From contig CAZBPM010000017.1 of the NCBI GenBank assembly GCA_964493785.1, positions 1 through 64,000 on the forward strand: a DNA stretch of 64,000 bases, written 5' to 3'. This DNA is from Hyphomicrobium_A sp964493785 (GTDB lineage: Bacteria; Pseudomonadota; Alphaproteobacteria; Rhizobiales; Hyphomicrobiaceae). The notes under the pieces were generated by a model. It saw only the letters and a program-made list of their open reading frames with translations. It had not been told where the DNA came from and ran no database searches. A program made the position numbers and the translations under genes. The stretch's first letter is position 1. Each line of letters starts with the position of its first letter. Shown here piece by piece: positions 49,537-57,076 of this stretch.

Positions 49537-50727
49537 TCAGGGCTTGGCGGCGGCGGCTTTCACGGGGCTGACGGCGACCTGGACCTCGTCGCCCGGACGG
49601 AGCAGGGCGTTCGGGCTGACGATGACGCGATCACGCACGGTGAGACCGGACGAGATAGCGACGCGCTCGCCGAGATCGCGCGCGAGAGTGATCGGGCGGA
49701 GCTGGAATTTGCTCTCGTTGTCGACGATGGCGACCATCTGACGACCCTGGCGCGTTATCAACGTGTTGGTCGGCACGCTGACCAGACCGCCGCTTTGCTC
49801 GACCTCTATCATCACTTGTCCGTTCATGCCCGCAGGGATGTGCCCCCCCGGATTGGGCATGAGCAACTCGGCGCGCATGGTGCTGGATGCCTGATCGATG
49901 AGGCCCGAGACGCGGACGATGCGCGCCTTCAGCGTGTCCGGCAGCTCGGCGAATGCGACCTTGGCGATGGTGCCCGGCTTCACCGACATCACGGACGACT
50001 GCGGAACGTCGATCAAGACGCGCAGCTCATCCAGGCGTGCAATGCGAAGCAGGTAGCCGCCTGGCTGGCTGGCGTCGCCCGACACTTTGTCGCCGCGCTC
50101 GATGTGGCGTGTGATGATTGTTCCGGCGAAGGGCGCCCTGACCGTCTGGAAGCTTTGGACCTCCTCCAGCCGCTTGACCTCTGCGAGTGCGGCAGCGAGG
50201 TCGGCTTCGGTCGTGCTTTTCACCGCGCGACGTTCGTCCACGGTCTGGACCGAGACGTGGCCCTTGCCGACAAGGCTTTCGCCGCGCTGGAGCGTAGCGT
50301 CCGCAAGCAGAAGGCGGGCGCGGACCTGATCGGCTGCCGCACGGGCACGGCGGAGCTCTTGCTCGATTTCAGGCGCCTCGATGATGACGAGTACATCGCC
50401 CGCCTGCACCTGATCGCCGATGTCGACACGGCGCTCGGAGACGATGCCGGAGGCGCGAGAGGAGAGCACGGCCTCCTCGGCCGGCGCGGTACGACCGGAG
50501 AGGGTCAGCGTTGTGGTGCCGGGGGCCGCTTCGGGCATGACGACGCGCACGGTTCGCGGAGCAGGCTTGGCGTCCTTCTTCGCAGGCAGTGGGACGGATG
50601 GCTCACCGAGGCCTGCGAGTTTGAAGATATTGCCCAGTGCGGCAGCCCCATCGGGCCGCGAGGTCCAGACAGCGACGCCTGCGCATGCGGCCGCCGTCAC
50701 GGCGAGGGCCACGAGCTTGAGCTTCAT
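49537..50727 (-). CDS. RND efflux periplasmic adaptor (membrane fusion protein)
   Basis: 396 residues. An N-terminal membrane anchor or signal (LVALAVTAAACAGVAVW) comes first. The lipoyl-like halves are SSRASGIVSERRVDIGDQVQAGDVLVII and VRAPFAGTIITRHIERGDKV, and a coiled-coil hairpin lies between them (LRRARAAADQVRARLLLADA). Beta-barrel and membrane-proximal domains follow. It links the RND pump to an outer-membrane channel; no TolC-type gene is in the window. It lies 16 bases after the pump gene in the same operon. Confidence 0.92.
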   Translation of the reverse strand: MKLKLVALAVTAAACAGVAVWTSRPDGAAALGNIFKLAGLGEPSVPLPAKKDAKPAPRTVRVVMPEAAPGTTTLTLSGRTAPAEEAVLSSRASGIVSERRVDIGDQVQAGDVLVIIEAPEIEQELRRARAAADQVRARLLLADATLQRGESLVGKGHVSVQTVDERRAVKSTTEADLAAALAEVKRLEEVQSFQTVRAPFAGTIITRHIERGDKVSGDASQPGGYLLRIARLDELRVLIDVPQSSVMSVKPGTIAKVAFAELPDTLKARIVRVSGLIDQASSTMRAELLMPNPGGHIPAGMNGQVMIEVEQSGGLVSVPTNTLITRQGRQMVAIVDNESKFQLRPITLARDLGERVAISSGLTVRDRVIVSPNALLRPGDEVQVAVSPVKAAAAKP

Positions 50728-50743
50728 GGATGATGCTCCTTGA

Positions 50744-53700
50744 TCATTCGGCTGGCACCGGCGTCGCGGTGTGAGCCACTGATGACGGCTCGGTTGCGTG
50801 CTCGCGGCGCCCTAAGCCTGCGAAAATTGAGAACAGGAAAGGGACGAAGGTGAGTGTTGCGCAGGTGCCGAAGACGAGGCCCCCGACAACCGCGCGGCCG
50901 AGCGGCGCGTTCTGCTCGCCGCCCTCGCCATGGCCGAGCGCCATGGGCAGGATGCCGATGATCATCGCCGTCGCCGTCATCAGGACCGGACGCAGGCGCG
51001 TACGCGCGGCATCGATGGCCGCTTGTCGTGGCGCTTCACCTTCATGCAGCCTGTCCCGGGCAAAGCTCGTCACCAGAACGCTGTTGGCGGTGGAGACGCC
51101 GATCACCATGATCAGGCCGGTCAACGCTGGCACCGATAGCGGTGTTCCGGTCATGTAGAGCGCGAACAGTGCCCCCGAGATCGCAATCGGCAGTCCGCCC
51201 ATGGCGATGCCCGGCATGATCCAGGATTGGAAGTTCACCACCATAACGAGATAGACAAACACCGCGGCCAGGGCGAGACCGCCCAGCATTTCCGTGTACG
51301 CTTGGTCCATCGATTGAGCCTGACCGGCAATTTCGATGCGGTTTCCGGGTTTCAGGCGCGGGCGTGCGGCATCGACGAGAGCGAGTATTTCCCGATAGAC
51401 GCTGCCGAGGTCGCGGTCCTCGACGTTGGCTAGCAGCGTCGTGGTGGGCTGCAATGTCGTGCGGTCGATGTTGGCGGGGATCTTGCGGATCTGCAGGGAG
51501 GCGAAGGCGCGCAGCGGAATGGTGGCGCCGCCCGCAGACGGGCGAACCGGCGTATTGAGAAGCTGCTCCAGGGTCGTGAGATTTACCGGCGGCGCCACCA
51601 CCTGCACCGTGTAGGAAGCGCCTTGAGCCGGGTCGGCCCAGTAGCTTGGAGATACGGTGCCGGAGGCGCCGAGAGCGGCAAGAAGCGCCGTCGCCGCGTC
51701 CTGTGGTGTCACTCCAACCTGCAGCGCGCGCACGCGGTCGATCTCGAGATAGTATGAGGTCAGATCGCGCACCTGCTTCTGGGCGATGTCGACCGCTCCA
51801 GGCACCTCGCGCATTCGCGCGATCAGGTCGTTCGCAATCTCCGCATTGCCTTGCATGTCGCGGCCTATGAGACGGACCTCGATGGCGGTCTGGGCGCTGC
51901 CAGCCAGCGTCTGCGAGGTCGCGTCTGCGGGGCGGAAATAGGTGACGAGCTGTGGGTGCTTCTCTTTCAACGTGCGGCGAATTTCCTCGACGTGCATGGG
52001 CGTTGGCGCGTGATTGGCGGCGAGCTGGATGAGGATGTCGCCGTCGAACGAGCCGACGACGCCGCTGTCGACCCAGGCCATGTTGACGGGCTCGGGGCTG
52101 CCAATGTTCTCGGCGATGAAACCGATCTCGTCCTCAGGGATGATCTGGCGGATCGTGCGCTGGACGTCGGCGAAGATCTCGGCCGTTCCCTCGACGCGCG
52201 TCCCGCTGGGTGCTCGCACGTAGATGCGCATCATGCCTGCGTCCGTCTCGGGGAAGAATTGGCGCCCGAGGTGAACTGCTGACCAGCCACCGATCGTGAG
52301 GGCGAGGAGAAGGCCCAGAACCGGCAACACCTTCCAGCGCAGGAGCAGGGAGGCAACTCCTTCGACGATCTGTTCGAGAAGGCCGAGGAAGCGGTCGACC
52401 ATGCCGGCGAAACCGGTCGGTGTATGGTGAGCGCCGGCGGACAGCATCAGCGAGGCGAGCGTCGGTACCAGGGTGCGGGAGAGTACGTAAGACGCCGCCA
52501 TGGCGAACACCACTGCCAGCGCGAGGGGCACGAATACGAAAGCGGCGGTGCCGGTGAGCAGGAACAGTGGAGAGAAGACGATGCAAATCGAAACGGTGGA
52601 GACGAACTCGGGGAAGGCGACCTCGCTGGCGCTCTTCAATATGGCTTCGTGCAGGCCTAGACCGTTCTCGAGGTTGCGGTTGATGTTCTCGATTTCGACG
52701 AGTGCGTTGTCGACGAGGATGCCAATGGCAAGCATGAGGCCGCCGAGGGTCATCAGGTTGAACGTGTGGCCGGTGAGGGCAAGACCGGTGATTGAGGCCA
52801 GGAGCGCAAGCGGTATCGATGTGAGTACGATCAGTGAGGATCGCCAGCTGCCGAGAAAGACGATGACGACCAGGGCGACGAGCAGCGCGACAATGATGGC
52901 TTCGGTTATGACGTTGTCTATGGCCTGATCGACGAAGACCGACTGATCGAACACCGGCGCGATGGTAATGCCTTCGGGAGCGGCGGCGCGCAGCTCCGGA
53001 AGGCGATCCTTGATGGCGCGGACAATATCGAGGGTGGATGCATTTCCGAGCTTGAGTATCTGAACGATCACGGCGTTCTGGCCGTCGAGGCGCGCAATGT
53101 TTGTCTGCACGGCTTGGCCGTCGCGGACGCTTGCTACGTCTGACACGCGCACGACGCGGCCATCGACCGAGCGCAGCGGCAGGGTGGAAAAGTCCTGGAC
53201 CGTTTCCGGGCTGGCGTTGGTCGTGATGGTGATCTCGCGCTGGTCCACGCGCAACGCGCCCGAGGGCAGCGTGAGGTTCTGGGTCGCGGTGGCTCTGGCG
53301 ATATCGCTTGCCGAGATACCATAGGCCTGCAGGGCTTCGGGCTTCAGGTCGATCATGACCTGACGAGGGGCGCCGCCATAGGGGAGCGTCAGGCGGATGC
53401 CCGGGATCGACTGGATCTGCGCTCGAAGCTGCAGGCGTGCGTAGTCGTAAAGGGCGCCGTCGGTGAGGGTGTCGGAGGCCAGAACGAGCTGGATGATGGG
53501 AACGCTCGAGGGAACGTAGGGCACGATCAGAGGTGGGTTGGTGCCCGTGGGCATGCGCCGAAGGATGGTCTGGCTGACGGAGGTGACCTGCGCGAATGCG
53601 TCAGTGACGTTGGTGCCGGGCTGGAAGGTGATGCGGACGATGCCGACGCCGTTGATCGTTTCGGAGCGGACCTCCCGGAGATTGTCGACGTTGTTCATGA

Positions 53701-53911
53701 TGGCGAGTTCGCTGAACGAGGTCAGCTTGCTGGCCATCTCCTGGGGATTGAGGCCCTGGTACGTCCAGATGACATTGATCGCGGGGATATTGACCGAGGG
53801 AAGGATGTCGGTCGACATGCGGCGCGCGCTGAGGCCGCCAAGAAGCAGCAGAAGGATTGCGAGCACACCGATGCTGTGGCGGTGGCTGATCGCGTAGCGG
53901 ACGATCCACAT
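50744..53911 (-). CDS. RND-family efflux permease
   Basis: 1055 residues, full length, with the 12-helix, two-large-loop RND layout. Segments typical of the family are ILPSVNIPAINVIWTYQGLNP, FDQSVFVDQAIDNVI, GILVDNALVEIENINRNLENG and the C-terminal VIGVSTANSVLVTSFARDRL. The family moves drugs, organic compounds or metals by proton antiport; the substrate cannot be told from sequence here. It lies between the histidine kinase gene (30-base gap) and the adaptor gene, in an operon behind a PmrA-type box. Confidence 0.93.
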   Translation of the reverse strand: MWIVRYAISHRHSIGVLAILLLLLGGLSARRMSTDILPSVNIPAINVIWTYQGLNPQEMASKLTSFSELAIMNNVDNLREVRSETINGVGIVRITFQPGTNVTDAFAQVTSVSQTILRRMPTGTNPPLIVPYVPSSVPIIQLVLASDTLTDGALYDYARLQLRAQIQSIPGIRLTLPYGGAPRQVMIDLKPEALQAYGISASDIARATATQNLTLPSGALRVDQREITITTNASPETVQDFSTLPLRSVDGRVVRVSDVASVRDGQAVQTNIARLDGQNAVIVQILKLGNASTLDIVRAIKDRLPELRAAAPEGITIAPVFDQSVFVDQAIDNVITEAIIVALLVALVVIVFLGSWRSSLIVLTSIPLALLASITGLALTGHTFNLMTLGGLMLAIGILVDNALVEIENINRNLENGLGLHEAILKSASEVAFPEFVSTVSICIVFSPLFLLTGTAAFVFVPLALAVVFAMAASYVLSRTLVPTLASLMLSAGAHHTPTGFAGMVDRFLGLLEQIVEGVASLLLRWKVLPVLGLLLALTIGGWSAVHLGRQFFPETDAGMMRIYVRAPSGTRVEGTAEIFADVQRTIRQIIPEDEIGFIAENIGSPEPVNMAWVDSGVVGSFDGDILIQLAANHAPTPMHVEEIRRTLKEKHPQLVTYFRPADATSQTLAGSAQTAIEVRLIGRDMQGNAEIANDLIARMREVPGAVDIAQKQVRDLTSYYLEIDRVRALQVGVTPQDAATALLAALGASGTVSPSYWADPAQGASYTVQVVAPPVNLTTLEQLLNTPVRPSAGGATIPLRAFASLQIRKIPANIDRTTLQPTTTLLANVEDRDLGSVYREILALVDAARPRLKPGNRIEIAGQAQSMDQAYTEMLGGLALAAVFVYLVMVVNFQSWIMPGIAMGGLPIAISGALFALYMTGTPLSVPALTGLIMVIGVSTANSVLVTSFARDRLHEGEAPRQAAIDAARTRLRPVLMTATAMIIGILPMALGHGEGGEQNAPLGRAVVGGLVFGTCATLTFVPFLFSIFAGLGRREHATEPSSVAHTATPVPAE

Positions 53912-53941
53912 TTCGTTGCTGCGCCCCCGAGCGCTCCAGAG

Positions 53942-55387
53942 CTAGAAGGCGGGCCGAGGTGTGCGCGAGCCAGCGACGACGCCGGCCGTTTGATGAGCAG
54001 CCGAGCGGGTTTCCTCACGATCGAGGGCCACACGGTCGGCCATGATGACGATCTGGGCGCGTAGACCCGGTTCGGGTGCGCGGTTCTCCAGCACGAGTTT
54101 GAAGCCGTCGTTTTCCAACGCCGTTCTTGCGATCGCCAGTCCAAGACCGCTGCCGATCGCGGTTTTGTGGCGTCCTCGGAAGAAGCGCTGGGTCACCATC
54201 TGCATCTCGTCGTCGGGAATACCGGGGCCGGAGTCGTCCAGGGTCAGCAGCACGCCGGGAGATCCGGGGAGGAGCGACCAGCGGAGGGGAGCATCTCCCG
54301 GCGTGTGCTGAAGCGCGTTTTCAGTGAGATTGCGCAAGGCCATGTGGAAGGCATCTGGGTTGACCCTGATGCGGCAACGGAAAAGCGTCTCGTCGATGTC
54401 GGGTGCGCGCTGGCGCTCGAACGCCTGCAGCTCGTGACACAGGTCGTGCAGTTTGGCGCCGGCATTGATCCACTCCTGCGGCGCATTGCGCTCGGCGGCG
54501 TCGACGTGTGCCAACGCCAGCAGCTGCGTGGCCATGCGGTTGGTCCGATCGGCGGCGGTGACGGCGTTGCGCAGGGCGTTGTATCTGGTGCCAGGATCGG
54601 TTGCGGCGAGAGCGACCTGAACCTGCGTGCGCAAACCGGCGAGCGGCGTGCGCAGCTCGTGTGCTGCGAAGGCAGTGACGCTGCGCTCGTGCTCGCGCGC
54701 GGCTACGACCCTCTCGAACAGGCTGTTGAGGGAGTCGACGACGGGGCGGATCTCGTTGGGGGTGTGTCCGATATCCAGGGGCGCGAGTGCATCTGGGGAG
54801 CGGCTGGCCAGCGCGGCCGTCAATCGGCTGAGCGGCTGAAGGCCTTCGCGCAGGGCAAGCCAGATAAGCGCGCTCAACACGCCGAATACGATGACGCCCG
54901 GAAGCGCCAGTCCCCACATCAGTTCGCGCACGAGACGCTCGCGGTGGGAGATGCTGTCGCCGACCAATACACGGAAACCGCGCTCGCGATCCTCGTGGGC
55001 GAAGACGCGCCAGCGAGAGCCATTGATGTCCTGGTTCGAGTAGCCGCTGCTAACATCGGTGAGCTGCGTCGAAGGCGCGTCGCTCGATCTGCCCATGAGT
55101 CGGCCGTCGATCGACCAGATCTGGCAGGCAAGACGGAAGTTGGTGTCGGTGTTGGTGATGGGAACTGTCTGATTGGGGAGGCGCACGCCAGATACGCCGC
55201 TCGTCACGTGCATGCTCGCGTCGCCCATCAGCGAGGAGACCATGCGCGTTGCCTCTTCCAGGCGGACGTCGAGGACGCGCTCCAGCTCCTTGCGGCTGCC
55301 GGAGTATATCCAGGCCATGCCGCAGATCCAGACGATGCCGGTGGCTAGCAGCAACAGTCCGAACAGGCGTGCGGTCATCGACTTCAT
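53942..55387 (-). CDS. Sensor histidine kinase, QseC/PmrB-like
   Basis: 481 residues. Membrane helices lie at about 7-28 and 178-200, with a periplasmic sensor of about 145 residues between them. The H-box is VTAFAAHELRTPLAGLRTQ, N-box RNLTENALQHTP, G1 DDSGPGIP and G2 GSGLGLAIA, all intact. The sensor-region type matches QseC/PmrB kinases. It is the first gene of the kinase - RND pump - adaptor operon. The response regulator at 56339 is the obvious partner, although it is encoded 950 bases away on the other strand. Confidence 0.9.
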   Translation of the reverse strand: MKSMTARLFGLLLLATGIVWICGMAWIYSGSRKELERVLDVRLEEATRMVSSLMGDASMHVTSGVSGVRLPNQTVPITNTDTNFRLACQIWSIDGRLMGRSSDAPSTQLTDVSSGYSNQDINGSRWRVFAHEDRERGFRVLVGDSISHRERLVRELMWGLALPGVIVFGVLSALIWLALREGLQPLSRLTAALASRSPDALAPLDIGHTPNEIRPVVDSLNSLFERVVAAREHERSVTAFAAHELRTPLAGLRTQVQVALAATDPGTRYNALRNAVTAADRTNRMATQLLALAHVDAAERNAPQEWINAGAKLHDLCHELQAFERQRAPDIDETLFRCRIRVNPDAFHMALRNLTENALQHTPGDAPLRWSLLPGSPGVLLTLDDSGPGIPDDEMQMVTQRFFRGRHKTAIGSGLGLAIARTALENDGFKLVLENRAPEPGLRAQIVIMADRVALDREETRSAAHQTAGVVAGSRTPRPAF

Positions 55388-55436
55388 GCGCGTCTCACGG
55401 GACCGACCTTGACGAAGGATGCAACAGCGGACCTAG

Positions 55437-55453
55437 CTTAAGCCAGCCTTAAG
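55437..55453. promoter_or_regulatory. PmrA/QseB-type box upstream of the kinase-RND operon
   Basis: CTTAAG-CCAGC-CTTAAG is a perfect match to the YTTAAK-N5-YTTAAK box bound by PmrA-type regulators. It lies 50 bases before the kinase ATG (55387), in the gap between that gene and the L,D-transpeptidase gene. Confidence 0.65.
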
Positions 55454-55481
55454 GGCGAAAATCCTGGGCTGTTCAATAGCA

Positions 55482-56177
55482 TCAGGCACGGCTCGGTGAG
55501 GTGTTTTCGGGCGCGTGGCTCAGTAGCGGATCGGGCAGGACGATCGTTTTCGTGCCGATTGGCGTGCGCTGAAACAGGTCAATCGCGTCGTGATCGAGCA
55601 AGCGGATGCAGCCACTCGAGGTTGCCTTGCCGAGCGATGCCGGCCGGCCGCCGCCGTGGATGCGATAGAGAGTGTCGCGCCCGTTCTGGTAGAGGTAGAG
55701 TGCGCGCGCACCGAGCGGGTTCTCAGGGCCACCGGGCATTCCGTTGGCGAACGGCGCGGTTCGCGGATCGCGTGCGACCATCTCCGCGGGTGGCGTCCAC
55801 GTCGGCCATTCTGCCTTGCGGGCGATGGTCGCCGAGCCTGCCCAGCCGAATCCCTCGCGGCCAACCTCGATGCCGTACCGGAGGGCGCGGCCATTGCCGG
55901 TGACAAGATAGAGATAGCGCGCGGGCGTATCGACGATGATCGTACCCGTTGGCTCCGTTGTCTGGTAGCTAACCTCCTGACGCCGATAGCGCGGATCGAA
56001 GCGGGCCAGGTCCACGCTCGCCAGTGGGAAGCGCTCGGACTTCAGTGCGGCATAGTTGCGCCGATCCATTTCGTTGGCCTCGTGAGGGAGGCCGAGCCAC
56101 GCGAGGTCGGTCGAGGCACATCCCGACAAGAGCAGCGACATGAACAACGACATAACGAGTACGTGCACCCTGGACAT
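55482..56177 (-). CDS. L,D-transpeptidase (YkuD/ErfK family) lipoprotein
   Basis: 231 residues from ATG 56177, which follows GGGGGACGG; an upstream ATG at 56210 is less likely. A lipoprotein signal peptide ends in LLSGC. The YkuD domain begins TIIVDTPARYLYLVTGNGRALRYGIEVG and carries the catalytic motif with His in YRIHGGGR and Cys in ATSSGCIRLLDHDAIDL. It forms 3-3 peptidoglycan cross-links or attaches outer-membrane proteins to the wall. The gene lies between two PmrA-type boxes, close to the regulator gene. Confidence 0.92.
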   Translation of the reverse strand: MSRVHVLVMSLFMSLLLSGCASTDLAWLGLPHEANEMDRRNYAALKSERFPLASVDLARFDPRYRRQEVSYQTTEPTGTIIVDTPARYLYLVTGNGRALRYGIEVGREGFGWAGSATIARKAEWPTWTPPAEMVARDPRTAPFANGMPGGPENPLGARALYLYQNGRDTLYRIHGGGRPASLGKATSSGCIRLLDHDAIDLFQRTPIGTKTIVLPDPLLSHAPENTSPSRA

Positions 56178-56223
56178 CAACCCGTCCCCCGAAATCAAAG
56201 ATGGCTGCACCCTAACCTACGAG

Positions 56224-56240
56224 ATTAAGGCAAGCTTAAG
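56224..56240. promoter_or_regulatory. PmrA/QseB-type box between the L,D-transpeptidase and regulator genes
   Basis: ATTAAG-GCAAG-CTTAAG differs from the YTTAAK-N5-YTTAAK consensus only at the first base. It lies 47 bases before the L,D-transpeptidase ATG (56177) and 99 bases before the divergent regulator ATG (56339), so it could serve either or both. Confidence 0.6.
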
Positions 56241-56338
56241 CGAGCGGGCCTCCGGCCTTGCGGCGGCCGCGACAGTTTGGCTTGATGGGAGACAGCCGTC
56301 CTGGACCCGCGGCGGCGTACTGAAATCACGGGAGCGAT

Positions 56339-56995
56339 ATGCGTCTACTGGTGGTCGAGGATGACGCTGTGCTGCGCAGCGGGATTACGGTGGGGCTCGG
56401 GCTGCATGGCTTTACGGCCGAGTCAGTCGAGACGTGCGCGGAGGCTCTGGCTGCACTGGCGACGACCACGTTCGATGCGGTCGTGCTCGATATCATGCTG
56501 CCGGACGGATCGGGATTCGATGTGCTGCGCGAGTTGCGCGGACGCGGCGATCCCGTGCCGGTACTGCTGCTGACCGCGCGCGACGCGGTGAGCGACAGGG
56601 TGCGCGGGCTGGACGATGGCGCCGACGACTACATGGGCAAGCCGTTCGATCTCGACGAGCTCGCGGCGCGGTTGCGAGCATTGCGGCGACGCGCGGTGGG
56701 ACGGGCGACGGCGACGATCGCGTGGCAGGGGCTCGTGCTCGATCCGGAGCGGCGCACGATCATCGATGGAAAAAAGCCGATCGGACTGTCACGGCGCGAG
56801 TTCGCACTGCTGCTGAAGCTGGTGGAGCGGCCCGGCGTCATTCATTCCAAGCCGGAGCTCGAAGAGGTGCTCTACGGCTGGCAGGAGGAGGTCGACAGCA
56901 ACGCGGTCGAGGTCCACATCCACAACCTGCGTGGCAAGATCGGCAAAGAGCGGATCGAGACGGTGCGAGGTCTAGGGTATCGCGCGAAAGAATAG
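56339..56995 (+). CDS. OmpR-family response regulator, QseB/PmrA-like
   Basis: 218 residues. The receiver has D51 in VVLDIMLPDGSG and the conserved Lys in YMGKPFDLDEL. The winged helix shows LSRREFALLLKLVERPGVI and SNAVEVHIHNLRGKIGKERIETVRGLGYR, close to QseB/PmrA. This subfamily reads CTTAAG-type direct repeats, two of which occur in this locus. The regulator is divergent from the L,D-transpeptidase and the kinase-RND operon. Its 3' end meets a terminator shared with the TonB receptor gene. Confidence 0.9.
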   Translation: MRLLVVEDDAVLRSGITVGLGLHGFTAESVETCAEALAALATTTFDAVVLDIMLPDGSGFDVLRELRGRGDPVPVLLLTARDAVSDRVRGLDDGADDYMGKPFDLDELAARLRALRRRAVGRATATIAWQGLVLDPERRTIIDGKKPIGLSRREFALLLKLVERPGVIHSKPELEEVLYGWQEEVDSNAVEVHIHNLRGKIGKERIETVRGLGYRAKE

Positions 56996-57020
56996 CGAGC
57001 CGGGTCCGCGAAAATGAAAA

Positions 57021-57052
57021 CGGCCCGACGGCGGCATTGCGCGGTCGGGCCG
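57021..57052. terminator. Bidirectional terminator hairpin
   Basis: CGGCCCGAC (57021-57029) pairs with GTCGGGCCG (57044-57052) around a 14-base loop. The left flank GAAAATGAAAA gives a U-rich tail on the minus strand, so it fits best as the terminator of the TonB receptor gene. The right flank GTTTGCC is a weak tail for the regulator gene. It lies between convergent genes. Confidence 0.8.
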
Positions 57053-57076
57053 GTTTGCCTCTGCGGTGCGGTGGCC

